Shown here piece after piece: positions 52,835 to 61,126 of a DNA stretch of 64,000 bases. The notes under the pieces are model-generated. The model was not told where the DNA came from and searched no databases. It was given only the letters and a program-made list of their open reading frames with translations. The position numbers and the translations under genes were made by a program. The DNA comes from Methylocystis sp. H62 (GTDB lineage Bacteria > Pseudomonadota > Alphaproteobacteria > Rhizobiales > Beijerinckiaceae): the NCBI RefSeq assembly GCF_015709515.1, contig NZ_JADNQZ010000052.1, forward strand, positions 133,964 to 197,963. The letters run 5' to 3'. The stretch's first letter is position 1, and each line of letters starts with the position of its first letter.

Positions 52835-53304
52835 TGTTCAATAGTTGTGCACTGCCTTCCGGCGCTGTCTGCTTCTTTCTAATGTTCGCCTCGGCCTTCG
52901 CGCCATTTGGCGCCCCTGCGTCTGCCCAAGATGCTCCCGCTGGAAAGCCGTCCGCCACAGTGACGATCGAGCAAATCCAGGTCGCGTTCATTGGCTCCGG
53001 CTCGCTTGGCGGTGGGACACTAGAATACGCTGGAAAATCCTATCCCATCACTGTTGGGGGATTGGGAATTGGCGGTATAGGAGCTTCCAAATTGACGGCC
53101 TCTGGCGCCGTTTATGGCCTTACGAGGCTTTCGGATTTCCCTGGGGCTTACGTTCAGGTGCGACGGGGTTGGGCTATTGCTGAGCGCGGGCGAGGGACGA
53201 TGTGGCTAACGAATGGGAATGGCGTCACCATGAAATTAAGCGCAACACGCCAAGGATTGCAGACTGCGCTGGGGGCAGACGGCGTGTTGATTGAATTCAA
53301 GTAG
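52834..53304 (+). CDS. Secreted glycine-rich beta protein
   Basis: A 156-residue exported protein from ATG 52834 with GAGAGGAAAATTA upstream. The signal peptide ends ASAQDA. The mature part alternates hydrophobic and glycine residues (GGTLEYAGKSYPITVGGLGI, GGIGASKLTASGAVYGL) and ends LQTALGADGVLIEFK, suggestive of a beta-barrel or beta-sandwich. It follows the IS fragment directly and ends in a strong hairpin. Family not recognised. Confidence 0.65.
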   Translation: MFNSCALPSGAVCFFLMFASAFAPFGAPASAQDAPAGKPSATVTIEQIQVAFIGSGSLGGGTLEYAGKSYPITVGGLGIGGIGASKLTASGAVYGLTRLSDFPGAYVQVRRGWAIAERGRGTMWLTNGNGVTMKLSATRQGLQTALGADGVLIEFK

Positions 53305-53317
53305 CCCAAGCAAAACA

Positions 53318-53355
53318 AGAACGCCCCGCAGTTACATCCACGGTCGGGGCGTTCT
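53318..53355 (+). terminator. Hairpin after the secreted beta protein
   Basis: AGAACGCCCCG and CGGGGCGTTCT form a perfect 11-bp stem around a 16-nt loop. A second inverted repeat, GCGACGAC/GTCGTCGC, follows at about 53359-53387. No U tract. Likely the end of the 52834 transcript. Confidence 0.55.
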
Positions 53356-53594
53356 ATGGGCGACGACGATTTGGGGGCGGTCGTCGCTCAGCGTAATGTA
53401 AGGCTTAAAGCCTATGCCGCAAATAGTCCGACTTAAGCGCGCATCGCTCGGCGCTTTCGACGATGCGCCGGGGCATCTGCATGGCGACGCCGTCGGTCGG
53501 TCACGCGGGTGAGCCAAAGGAAGAACCGTGCGAGTTTCCGATGTGCGTAGGCGCAGCGACTCGCGCTGCGCCTACCGTCACCCGAGTATGGCGG

Positions 53595-53834
53595 CTAATC
53601 GCCGTCCGGCGCCCCTCCCCCTGCCGCGCCTTCAAGCACTATTCGGCCGGTGGGATCCTGCGGCTCGGCATGGGGCAGCGCATACCCCCAATACGTCATG
53701 CCCTCGACGTAGTACGGCGGGGGTGGACCGCAGGGCGCCCTGACGTAACCTTCAAAACATCTGGGGCTCTTCGCGAGAGCCGAACCTGAACCAAACAGCA
53801 CGACAAAAAGTGCGGCCAAGATTGCTTTCGACAT
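53595..53834 (-). CDS. Small secreted proline-rich protein
   Basis: A 79-residue protein with a clear signal peptide (MSKAILAALFVVLFGSGSALA) and a mature part PRCFEGYVRAPCGPPPPYY with two cysteines and Gly/Pro-rich flanks. The start has GGGAGAGTAAG upstream. There is no family match I can recall. It may be part of the set of small exported proteins on this island. Confidence 0.6.
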   Translation of the reverse strand: MSKAILAALFVVLFGSGSALAKSPRCFEGYVRAPCGPPPPYYVEGMTYWGYALPHAEPQDPTGRIVLEGAAGGGAPDGD

Positions 53835-54130
53835 CTTACTCTCCCAGCAGCGCCGTCACGACGTGAGCGCATGCGGTGAGTTATATTTCTGTCACTCAGT
53901 TGTGGTAGGGGCCGCGCCGCAATTTTGATACGCCGTGAGCTCTACAATTTCGTCAGAAGCGACGGTGACCCAGCGCGCGCCCGACGACTGACAGTCGTCG
54001 GTTTCACACTCGCAGGCGCGCGCGGCGCGGTCGTCGGGCGTGACGTTCGATGACGCCAACGCAACTCCAGCTATGGGTTCGCATCTAGCGCGTTCGTTTT
54101 GCTCGCTGGCGATGCGCGGCGCCGGTCACC

Positions 54131-54837
54131 CTAGTGACGCATATCCGGATCGCGATTCCGCCAACCGCCGCCGAGCGCCATGAAAAGCGCCGCGGTGTCG
54201 GCGAGACGCGTCGCCTCGGCCTGCACGCGCAACAACGAGGCGCTGAAGTAGATCCGCTGTGCGGTAAACACCGCGATCTGCGAGACCTGGCCATACTTCA
54301 ATTGCATGCGCACGATATCAAGGCTGCGCTTCGCGGCGTCTTCGCTCTTGCGCGCGGTTTCGACCGCCCTGGCGTCCACCTGCAGGGAGCGCAGCGCGTC
54401 GGCGACGTTCTGAAAAGCGTTGATGACCGTGCTGCGATATTGCGCGTCGGACTGCTCCAGAGCCGCGACCGCCGAACGTTCCTTGTTTAGCAGCGTCATG
54501 CTGTCGAAAAGCGGCTGCGCGGCGTTGGCGGCAAGCGTGTAGAACCCTGTGCCGGGCGCAAAGAGCTGCGCGGCATGAAAGGCGCTGGCGCCGAGATTGG
54601 CGGAGAGCGTGATATTCGGCAGCCGGCTGGCGCGCGCGACGCCGACCGCGGCGGTCGCGGCATGAAGATTGGCCTCGGCGGCGCGAATGTCCGGACGTTG
54701 CGCGACGAGCATTGAGGGCACGCTCACCGGAACTGTTCCCGGCAGCTTCAGCTGCGAGAGCCTGAATTTCTGCTCGATCTCGTCAAAGGAGAACCGGCCG
54801 GCGAGAGCGGTCAGCAGGTCGCGCTGGAGCGCGAGCT
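54131..54837 (-). pseudogene. Outer-membrane efflux factor, C-terminal half only (CusC/NodT-like)
   Basis: The frame encodes the second half of a NodT/CusC-type OMF: LKLPGTVPVSVPSMLVAQRPDIRAAEANL is the classic central motif, then FQNVADALRSLQVDARAVETA, and it ends ALGGGWRN. The first half of the protein, including the lipoprotein signal, is absent. Upstream it is fused, out of frame, to the start of an RND pump gene (54838-54951). The open frame can be read back to 54928, but that part is not OMF sequence. So this is a deletion remnant. Confidence 0.85.
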
Positions 54838-54951
54838 GGCTTCGATCTTGAGCTGTGTCCACGAATAGACGCCGCCGGCGAAAATGATCGCCGTCGCCAA
54901 TATCACGCCAGCGCGGTTCTTGAGGCAAAACTCGACGATGCGCTCAATCAT
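54838..54951 (-). pseudogene. Heavy-metal RND pump (CzcA/CusA-like), N-terminal 38 codons
   Basis: From ATG 54951 the frame reads MIERIVEFCLKNRAGVILAT then AIIFAGGVYSWTQLKIEA, which is the N-terminal helix and 'L.IEA.PD' entry of HME-RND transporters. At codon 38 homology stops abruptly, and a TGA follows at codon 47. The ATG overlaps the 3' end of the adaptor gene by eight bases, the usual coupling in czcBA operons. The rest of the roughly 1,050-residue pump is gone. Confidence 0.85.
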
Positions 54952-56158
54952 TCAAGAGCACCCCGCCCCGCACGACGATCCGCTGGCCGGCGGTGAGGCC
55001 GACGACGACGGCGCCGCCGTTGATGTCGGCTTCGGGATCGACGGGCCTGCGCTCGAAGGTCCAAGGCGCAACCTCGACGAAAACATTCGACGCGTCGTTG
55101 ACCATCATCAGAGCCGAGGGGGGAATAACCACGCGCTGCGACGGCGGCGAGAAGAAGCGCACGGTCGCGAACATGTTCAATTTGAACATGCCGTTCGGGT
55201 TATCGAAAGCGATGCGCACTTTATTGCGGCGCGTGTCAGCCTCGAGCAATTGGCTAATAATTTCGACCTTGCCGGCGAATACTTCGTGCGGATAGGCGAC
55301 AAGCGAGACTTCGACCCTTTCCCCCTTCTGCACAAAGGAGAGATCTTTCTCCTGGACGCTTGCAGTGACCCATACGCGATCGAGATTGGAGATGGTCATC
55401 ATCGGCGACGTGGTGTTGTCGATGAAGTCGCCGGGCGCCGTATCAAGCGCCGTAATCGTGCCATCGATCGGCGCATTGAGGGTGATCTTACGCTGGCCCG
55501 TGAGCTTGCTGTTGTCGCCAATCACGTCGAGCCGGGCTTCGGCGCGCTTCAGTTCCGACGTCGCCTGCAGAAAGTCATTCTGCGCTTGCTCCAGGTCTCG
55601 AAGCGCGAGACCGCCCGCCTTGTTCAGACCCGTAGCCCGATCGAGCGCGCTTTTGGTCAGCTTCGCGGTGGCTCGGGCCTTTTCAGCGTCGGCCACCGCC
55701 TGCGCCAAATCGCCTGAATCAATGGTCGCCAGCGGCTGGCCCTTCTTGACGTTGTCGCCCAGTTCGACGTTGAGCTCGCCAACCCGTCCGTTGACGGGCG
55801 CCAATACTCTCACCGTCCGCGCCGGATCGGCTTCGACCGCGCCGGGGACAATGCGGCTCAGGCTAACGTTGCGGATCTCGACCGGGGCGACAGCGATGTG
55901 ACTCCGGTAGGGCGAACCCTCGGGAATGAAGATCGCTTTACCCTTGCGCACGAGGGGCGGCGCGCGTCGCCCTTCTTGCGCCTGCACTGTCTCCTGGCGG
56001 GAGAAACTCTTCTCCGGAACGAAGCGATAAATGAGGGCGCCGAACAGGACCAATGCGCCGGCCGTCGCGGCGCTGAAGATTTGGCGCCGGCTCAGGGAAA
56101 AACGGTTCATGCGACCCAGCGCTCGCTTCACGTCCAGTTTGCCGCTCCATACACTCAT
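54944..56158 (-). CDS. RND periplasmic adaptor protein (CzcB/CusB-like MFP)
   Basis: An intact HlyD-family adaptor, about 404 residues from ATG 56158. Other starts are 56110 (MNRFSLSRRQIF), just before the membrane anchor, or the far upstream frame. The order is a helix (about 30-50), a barrel-hairpin with ELNVELGDNVKKGQPLATID, a coiled-coil hairpin (DLAQAVADAEKARATAKL), then WVTASVQEKDLSFVQKGERVEV and the C-terminal domain. It once served the pump whose start overlaps its end. Without pump or channel it may be orphaned. Confidence 0.85.
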   Translation of the reverse strand: MSVWSGKLDVKRALGRMNRFSLSRRQIFSAATAGALVLFGALIYRFVPEKSFSRQETVQAQEGRRAPPLVRKGKAIFIPEGSPYRSHIAVAPVEIRNVSLSRIVPGAVEADPARTVRVLAPVNGRVGELNVELGDNVKKGQPLATIDSGDLAQAVADAEKARATAKLTKSALDRATGLNKAGGLALRDLEQAQNDFLQATSELKRAEARLDVIGDNSKLTGQRKITLNAPIDGTITALDTAPGDFIDNTTSPMMTISNLDRVWVTASVQEKDLSFVQKGERVEVSLVAYPHEVFAGKVEIISQLLEADTRRNKVRIAFDNPNGMFKLNMFATVRFFSPPSQRVVIPPSALMMVNDASNVFVEVAPWTFERRPVDPEADINGGAVVVGLTAGQRIVVRGGVLLND

Positions 56159-56218
56159 ACTCCAGGGCCCGCCGCTTATTCGCAAGGGAAGTGAAACAGT
56201 CAACGCGCTCTGCTTCAC

Positions 56219-56545
56219 GTTCTAGCTTAAGGCCAGCGAACTGCGACTGAATAGTGACAGCGCGCTTTTCCAAATGACTTAGATGCTACTGGTTTGTTTC
56301 TGGAATATTGCTAGAGCGCCAGCGGCCTAATTTGGAGATTGTCTCTTGCGCGCTGACGCGGCTCGAGCGCGCGGTCCTCGCGTCATTGATGTGCGCGCGC
56401 CGCGCCCGGCATTGCGCCGCGTCGGTTTTGGCTCGACGCCGACATGTGCTCAGAAGCCGCGCGCGCCGCGTCCCCGCAGGAACTGACGCGGAGACGTCGG
56501 CGTGCGCCCGGGAAAAGGCAATTATACGCACGCTTAGGCGTGTTC
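56219..56545. other. Non-coding stretch upstream of the adaptor gene
   Basis: No convincing gene on either strand. It is GC-rich with long runs of CG-repeats near 56390-56470. It probably includes the promoter of the metal-efflux operon, but no operator palindrome stands out. Confidence 0.45.
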
Positions 56546-56578
56546 AAAAAAAGGGCGAGACGGCCAGCGTCTCGCCCT
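56546..56578 (-). terminator. Strong terminator on the minus strand
   Basis: Read on the minus strand, AGGGCGAGACG and CGTCTCGCCCT form a perfect 11-bp stem around CTGGC, followed by seven T (AAAAAAA at 56546-56552 on the plus strand). This is the best terminator in the window. It must end a minus-strand transcript originating to its right, where the only candidate is the tiny ORF at 56577-56666. Confidence 0.85.
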
Positions 56579-56666
56579 AGACATACGCCGCGAAATTCGG
56601 TCCGATCAATGAGACCAAGCCGCAGCCCACGACAACTGTTGTGATTGCCGCAATGTTCAGATCAAT
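56577..56666 (-). CDS. Candidate 29-residue hydrophobic peptide with ATT start
   Basis: The minus strand carries AGGAAG, a six-base gap, then ATT and a frame encoding DLNIAAITTVVVGCGLVSLIG and PNFAAYV. It is one hydrophobic helix with short polar ends. The stop overlaps a strong terminator, so the peptide would end exactly where the transcript does. No ATG/GTG/TTG start exists in this frame near the RBS. ATT starts occur rarely (for example infC). This is suggestive only. Confidence 0.35.
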   Translation of the reverse strand: MDLNIAAITTVVVGCGLVSLIGPNFAAYV

Positions 56667-56895
56667 GGTTCTTCCTAGCCTTCGGCGCAGCAGCGCTCCA
56701 CTTGTGGAAAATACCTAGTCGATAAGGGGTTAGATGAGACTAAAGACGCGCGTCCGCCATCCGGGTCGTCAAACCCCTCGCGCGCCGCTCCTGAAGAAGA
56801 ACTCGGCGGCTAGGAGACGATCGGCTATAAGGGCTGGATCCGATCCCAGAGCAGTAACGCCGCGCTGACCGACACGAGATTTCAAGAGGAACATC

Positions 56896-57339
56896 GTGAG
56901 GATTTCGTTGAGAAGCACTCGTCTGGCGAATTCAGTGGCGCGCCGCCGCCGCAACCCCTGTCGAAGCCTGTGCGCCGGGTTCAGCAGAGGAGCCCTTGCC
57001 GTTGCTCTTTTGGCCGTTGCGCTTTCCAGCGCCGCCGATGCGAAGCAGAAGCATGCGGCGCCTCCGCCAGTCCCGGCGGGCGCAGAGACGGCGCCGCCTT
57101 TGGATCAATGCGGCCACCCGATCGTCACGGACAACGTCGGAAAACCTTACATAGACCCTGTCTGCATCGCCCTCTCCGATCACCTGCAACCCCCGCTCTA
57201 TATTCCCCGGCCTGAATGCAACAGGGGCGTGGAGCCTTATGATTCGAGTTGCTTCTTTGAGCGACTCTATACGGTGATGACGGCGTCGCCGGGTCCCCGG
57301 CCTCTCAATACGCCGCCTGCTCCATATCCCTTCAAGTAA
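56896..57339 (+). CDS. Secreted proline-rich protein
   Basis: A 147-residue product whose N-terminal 50 residues are basic, followed by a helix (FSRGALAVALLAVALSSAA), probably a long signal peptide ending ADAKQ. The mature part is Pro-rich with four cysteines (LDQCGHP, DPVCIAL, ECNRGVEPYDSSCFF). No family match. The upstream ATG at 56896 is preceded by AGAGGAAC. Function unknown. Confidence 0.6.
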   Translation: MRISLRSTRLANSVARRRRNPCRSLCAGFSRGALAVALLAVALSSAADAKQKHAAPPPVPAGAETAPPLDQCGHPIVTDNVGKPYIDPVCIALSDHLQPPLYIPRPECNRGVEPYDSSCFFERLYTVMTASPGPRPLNTPPAPYPFK

Positions 57340-57489
57340 CTTGAGCGCTTCACGCCGGGCGACGCTCTCATCCCCTGCCCGCACTGCCTCTGCGTAAGGC
57401 GCAGCGGCGGAAGAGAATCGACGCCATTTCGCCGCGATTCAGGCGCATGCATAAAATCTCCGCCCTATACCGAAGGTGGGATTCCACGC

Positions 57490-58308
57490 ATGCACGACCT
57501 CATCATTCCGCCGGAGCCGCCACAGCCGAAAAGACACGGCCCGCCAGCAAAACTGCCGGTGGAGATCGTCATCGATCGCCGCGGCGCTCGGCCGGTCCGC
57601 TATGGTCTGATCGCCGCGTTGATCGGGCTTGCCGGACTTGCGGCCACGCATTTTTATGCGCCCGACCGTTCCAAGGACGCGACAGTTCAAAAGGCTGAGG
57701 CGCAGGCGCCGCAGCAGGTCACGATCCCGGTCTTGGACGAAGCGTCGAAGCGTCGGATCGCCGCCCTTCAAGATCAAGTGCACGAGCTGCGCGCGAAATT
57801 GGACGCCGTGGAGAAACGACAAGAGGCCGACCGTGCTCGCGCGCAGCCCGCCAGTCCCCCTCCGCCCGCGATCGAAAACCAAGCCGCTGCCGTCGCCGCG
57901 AAAGCGCCGCCCGTGACGCGTTTGCCCGAAAAGGGGCAGGCCAAAGTCGCGCGCGCCGCCGGGAGCGAAAACGCTAAAGTCGACATGACGCCCGTCCAGA
58001 CGATTGCGCCGGCTTCGAAAGTCGTTAGCGGCTACAGGGTGCGCGACGTCTATCAAGGCGCCGCACTTATTGAATCGGACAGGGGCATGATCGGCGTCGA
58101 ACCCGGCGAAGTGGTGCCGGGCGTTGGTCGGGTGATCGCCATTCAGGAACGCGGCGGTCGTTGGGTGGTCGTCACGGAGAGCGGAGAAATTCTCGGGAAT
58201 GCGCGCGGACAGTCGCGCGCCGCGGCTCCGCGTCAGCGCCAATTCGCGCGAGAACTCGACGGCTTTGAGCCCGGCCCCTTCGAACCGCCAATGTATCCTC
58301 GCTACTGA
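57490..58308 (+). CDS. Membrane-anchored periplasmic protein with coiled coil
   Basis: A 272-residue protein: a proline-rich N-terminus, a helix at about 38-56 (YGLIAALIGLAGLAATHFYA), a coiled coil (AALQDQVHELRAKLDAVEK), a proline/alanine linker and a C-terminal domain of about 60 residues: VSGYRVRDVYQGAALIES, then GVEPGEVVPGVGRVIAI. That domain has the look of small beta domains at the end of conjugation or secretion accessory proteins. No neighbouring secretion gene. Function unknown. Confidence 0.7.
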   Translation: MHDLIIPPEPPQPKRHGPPAKLPVEIVIDRRGARPVRYGLIAALIGLAGLAATHFYAPDRSKDATVQKAEAQAPQQVTIPVLDEASKRRIAALQDQVHELRAKLDAVEKRQEADRARAQPASPPPPAIENQAAAVAAKAPPVTRLPEKGQAKVARAAGSENAKVDMTPVQTIAPASKVVSGYRVRDVYQGAALIESDRGMIGVEPGEVVPGVGRVIAIQERGGRWVVVTESGEILGNARGQSRAAAPRQRQFARELDGFEPGPFEPPMYPRY

Positions 58309-58390
58309 TTATCGGCGCGCGCTCCGGCGAACGCGCAGTTTCTCGCAGCGCTCGCGCCGCGTTGCTTGCGAGCATACGACGCGATCGCAT

Positions 58391-58666
58391 TCAGTCGTTG
58401 CGACGCGCCGGCAAGAGGCGAAGCGTTTCGAACGGCCCCCAGGCGAATTTGCCATTGTCGACGGCGAAATCGCCGTCGATGACATATTCGACGACGAGTT
58501 CAGAAATCCTCCGCCACTCTTCTGGCGTAGGCGCCTCCCAAATCGCTTCAGGCGTTCGCTCGTTATTGGAGAGAGCGAAGATCGCTTGAGTGATTGCAGG
58601 ATGGGTTTGCCGGTTGACGCTCCATCCGACCGGCGGCGGGATGCAAGAGCATATTCTATTGTTCAT
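58391..58666 (-). CDS. Short acidic hypothetical protein
   Basis: A 91-residue cytosolic protein from ATG 58666, with an excellent GAGGAGGCGACG site upstream. Its core is helical and Trp-rich (AIWEAPTPEEWRRISELVVEYV), followed by DGDFAVDNGKFAWGPFET. It is similar to small hypothetical proteins seen near accessory genes in this order. There are no predicted catalytic motifs. The strong RBS supports it as a real gene. Confidence 0.7.
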   Translation of the reverse strand: MNNRICSCIPPPVGWSVNRQTHPAITQAIFALSNNERTPEAIWEAPTPEEWRRISELVVEYVIDGDFAVDNGKFAWGPFETLRLLPARRND

Positions 58667-58905
58667 CGTCGCCTCCTCGGGCTCATTTCGCCCGGCGCGA
58701 GGCGCGCCGTGTTGAATGTTAGCATAGAATGCGGCGGGCTGGAGAGATCTTTGCCGATAATCTCTTTCGCTCGATGACAGCTGCGCCTTATCTGAATAGG
58801 CGCGGAAGCGGGATCCGTAATAAGAGCGCCCGCGGCGATTTCCGGTGCGTAAAGGAACGCCGTTACTGCCCCATATGCGTCTTAGGCGCAGCTGCGAGGT
58901 CTTAC

Positions 58906-59280
58906 ATGCAAAAACTATCGATGATCCAAAAACTGTCGATGATCGCAGCGACGTGCGCGGCCTTGAGTTTGATCTCTGAGAGCGCCGTCGCAGGGGCGAT
59001 GAGCGCCAATAATTTCGGGCTTCCCTCGAAAGACGTCGCGCTCAAGTGCGCGCCGCTGAACTATTCCGTACATTGCTCGATCTCTATGAGAGCCAATCCG
59101 CAATATAGTTCTTATTGCTTCTATGTCGCGGCGGGCCAATCCTATCCTATGAAGACTGACTACCGCTTTGGATTCTACAACAATATCATCAGCATCCATG
59201 TCAATGACAGCTCCCCGGTAACCGCTCAGCTAAGGGACCTAAGAACGGGCGCCCGTGCGCGATGTTTTGAGGCCGGGTGA
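58906..59280 (+). CDS. Secreted cysteine-containing protein with duplicated start
   Basis: A 124-residue product from ATG 58906 with GCGAGG upstream. The signal peptide begins MQKLSMIQKLSMIAAT, where an 18-bp unit (coding QKLSMI) is duplicated in tandem. The mature domain has five cysteines (LKCAPLNYSVHCSI, SYCFYV, ARCFEAG). A small beta-rich fold with disulfides seems likely. No family recognised. A SGNH pseudogene follows. Confidence 0.65.
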   Translation: MQKLSMIQKLSMIAATCAALSLISESAVAGAMSANNFGLPSKDVALKCAPLNYSVHCSISMRANPQYSSYCFYVAAGQSYPMKTDYRFGFYNNIISIHVNDSSPVTAQLRDLRTGARARCFEAG

Positions 59281-59427
59281 TCGGCGCAGTTGCTTCGCGC
59301 CGGCGCTGCCGTCCCTTCGCTCGTGAGGCGCCATCCAGGGGCCGCGGCGCAGGGAAGCGGGACATGAGGACCGCGGCGCGTCTCCCATCAACCTCGTTCC
59401 TGCCGACTTGTTTTAACCTGTTGCTCT

Positions 59428-59655
59428 CCGGCTCAGCTCAAACACCGGCTGCTCGCCGACGGCTATAACGTTGTCGTCTGGAACGGCTCCAACCCCGGCG
59501 ACACGAGTTCCGACGGCTACGCGCGCATCAACGAGGCGTAGCAACCCAATCCAGATCTCGTTCTCGTCGAGTTCGGCGGGAACGACATGCTGGATCGTGT
59601 CGACCCGCGCGTCACCTACCGCTATCTCGATGATCGCCGCTTGGTCGGCGAATAG
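59428..59655 (+). pseudogene. SGNH/GDSL esterase remnant with in-frame stops
   Basis: The frame reads PAQLKHRLLADGYNVVVWNG, then SNPGDTSSDGYARINEA-stop-QPNPDLVLVEFGGNDML, DRVDPRVTYRYLDDRRLVGE-stop. It aligns with residues of the intact TesA-like enzyme at 10826-11536 (LKRRLSEDGYNVEVVQGG; VVELGANDML), covering SGNH blocks II and III. There are stops at 59539 and 59653, and both the catalytic-serine block and the DxxH block are missing. So it is a dead relative of the tesA gene. Confidence 0.8.
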
Positions 59656-59749
59656 GGCGACACTGTCGCGGCAACATTAGAGACACATTGCAGCAAATCG
59701 CCCAAGGCGCGATTCTGCTAAAAAGTCCGGGCGCTCAGAACGTGCGTTA

Positions 59750-59824
59750 GGCGGCAGGCGCTGCTTCCAAGCGGCGGACGCCTGCCGCCAACTTGGGGCG
59801 GGCTCTTCGCAGCCCGCCCTTTTC
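59750..59824 (+). terminator. Double hairpin ending in a T tract
   Basis: GGCGGCAGGCG (59750-59760) pairs with CGCCTGCCGCC (59779-59789). A second stem GGGCGGGCT/AGCCCGCCC (59796-59819) follows with a CTTCGC loop and TTTT. The second is a classic Rho-independent terminator. There is no intact gene just upstream, so a small RNA or an old transcription unit of the SGNH remnant may use it. Confidence 0.7.
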
Positions 59825-59873
59825 TCCTGACCGGCGGCTCGACAGCGTCGCCGGCGAAGGTTGGGGAAAGCCG

Positions 59874-60170
59874 ATGCTCGAATTGCAGGATTTTATGTTC
59901 AGCGAGGATGATGCGCAGGCGAGACATTACCGCGATGGTCGCTCGTATCATTTTTGGGAAGCGCGCCGCCTCACGGAAGTCATCAGCGTTTACGTCGATC
60001 GCACAGCGATACATGACATGTTTGGTCCCGACCCTGGCGAGGGTCGAGAGCGCCTATTGAGATCGCGGGAAAAGACTCAGGAGGCGGCGAACAGAAAATG
60101 GCGGCCGGGAGACGACCGGGTCTTTCTTGAGGAGAGTGATTTTTTGATCTCGGCCAAAATTTCGAACTGA
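59874..60170 (+). CDS. Short hypothetical protein
   Basis: A 98-residue product from ATG 59874 (MLELQDFMFSEDDAQARHY), with GGGGAAAG upstream. It is cytosolic and charged, with Trp/Tyr-rich segments (RSYHFWEARRLTEVISVYVD) and a helical middle. Not assigned to any family. It is expressed after the double terminator, so it must have its own promoter. Confidence 0.55.
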   Translation: MLELQDFMFSEDDAQARHYRDGRSYHFWEARRLTEVISVYVDRTAIHDMFGPDPGEGRERLLRSREKTQEAANRKWRPGDDRVFLEESDFLISAKISN

Positions 60171-60462
60171 ATTTAAGGCGAGGCCCGCGACGGGCGTGTT
60201 CTCGTCCGACTCGAAACGCTCCGCCTCTACATTCCGACTTTAGGGTGTTCGCGGGACGACGCAGCTGTTTGACCGATGCGCGGGACGCGGCGTGCGCAGG
60301 GCGCGCCCACTGACCGCGCAAAACCGATGGCGCAATCCTCGCGGTGAGCGCAAGGCTCGTTCGGAAGGCGAGGCCGGGCTGTCGCCGATCGCGCTTTCCT
60401 GTCAGCGCTCTGCTATTATCCCGAGAGCGCGCCAGCGATGCGCCCGGACGATGGAGGGGACG

Positions 60463-60723
60463 ATGCGGAGACTTCAACTGGCGATTCTTCTGCCCTTGAC
60501 GCCCCTCTGCGTGTCCCCCGCTTCCGCGCAGACCACGGCCGCCGACGTTGTCGCGGCGCATATTCGAAGCCAGGGATCCCCTTGCGATTCGGCGCAAGCC
60601 GCAAAGCGCGACCCGCGTGCGTCCAAACCGGACGAGCAGGTCTGGCTGCTGACCTGCACGAACGCCCGCTATCGCGTGCGATTGGTCCCCGACATGGCTG
60701 CGGCGGTCGAGCAAATTCATTGA
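60463..60723 (+). CDS. Small secreted protein
   Basis: An 86-residue protein from ATG 60463 with GGAGGGG upstream. The signal peptide ends SPASAQ. The mature chain (TTAADVVAAHIRSQGSPCDSA, then a segment VWLLTCTNARYRVRLVPD) has two cysteines that could pair. It resembles short periplasmic proteins of unknown function found in many Hyphomicrobiales. It lies just upstream of tRNA-Ser. Confidence 0.7.
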   Translation: MRRLQLAILLPLTPLCVSPASAQTTAADVVAAHIRSQGSPCDSAQAAKRDPRASKPDEQVWLLTCTNARYRVRLVPDMAAAVEQIH

Positions 60724-60917
60724 GGTGACGCCGATAGCAAGTCGGCGCCGGCCGCGCTCTGGCGAAGAAAAGCCCTTTGGATTTGTGGTCGCCGGTGGGC
60801 GGCTCGCGCGTGATTTGGCCTCCGGGCTCGGGGCGACGCCAAAAAGGCGTTCTCTTGCCATTGCGCCGGGGCTTTGGCATATGTCGTCTGCGCGCCGCGG
60901 CATGAATGCGGGCGCAT

Positions 60918-61007
60918 GGAGACGTGGCCGAGAGGCTGAAGGCGACGGTTTGCTAAATCGTTATAGGGGAAACCCTATCGTGGGTTCGAATCCCACCGTC
61001 TCCGCCA
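60918..61007 (+). tRNA. tRNA-Ser (anticodon GCT)
   Basis: A class II tRNA of 90 bases with encoded GCCA. The acceptor is GGAGACG/CGTCTCC, the anticodon stem ACGGT/ATCGT encloses TTGCTAA (anticodon GCT, reading AGC/AGU), the long variable arm has TAGGG/CCCTA, and the T arm is TGGG-TTCGAAT-CCCAC. Confidence 0.95.
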
Positions 61008-61126
61008 ATCCAGATATTGTTCAGCCGCCTCCGCGCATCGGCGGTTCAAGCAGGCATCGATTCGCGCCCGCGTCGTTCCGCGGACGAACGAGCGCTTCCC
61101 TCTCCGCCGCGACATCGACGTGACGC

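Noticed and set aside
51212-54130. Intact integrative element at tRNA-Thr
   Set aside because: No integrase gene was found and no repeat of the tRNA 3' end was seen downstream within the window; only fragments of mobile DNA remain.
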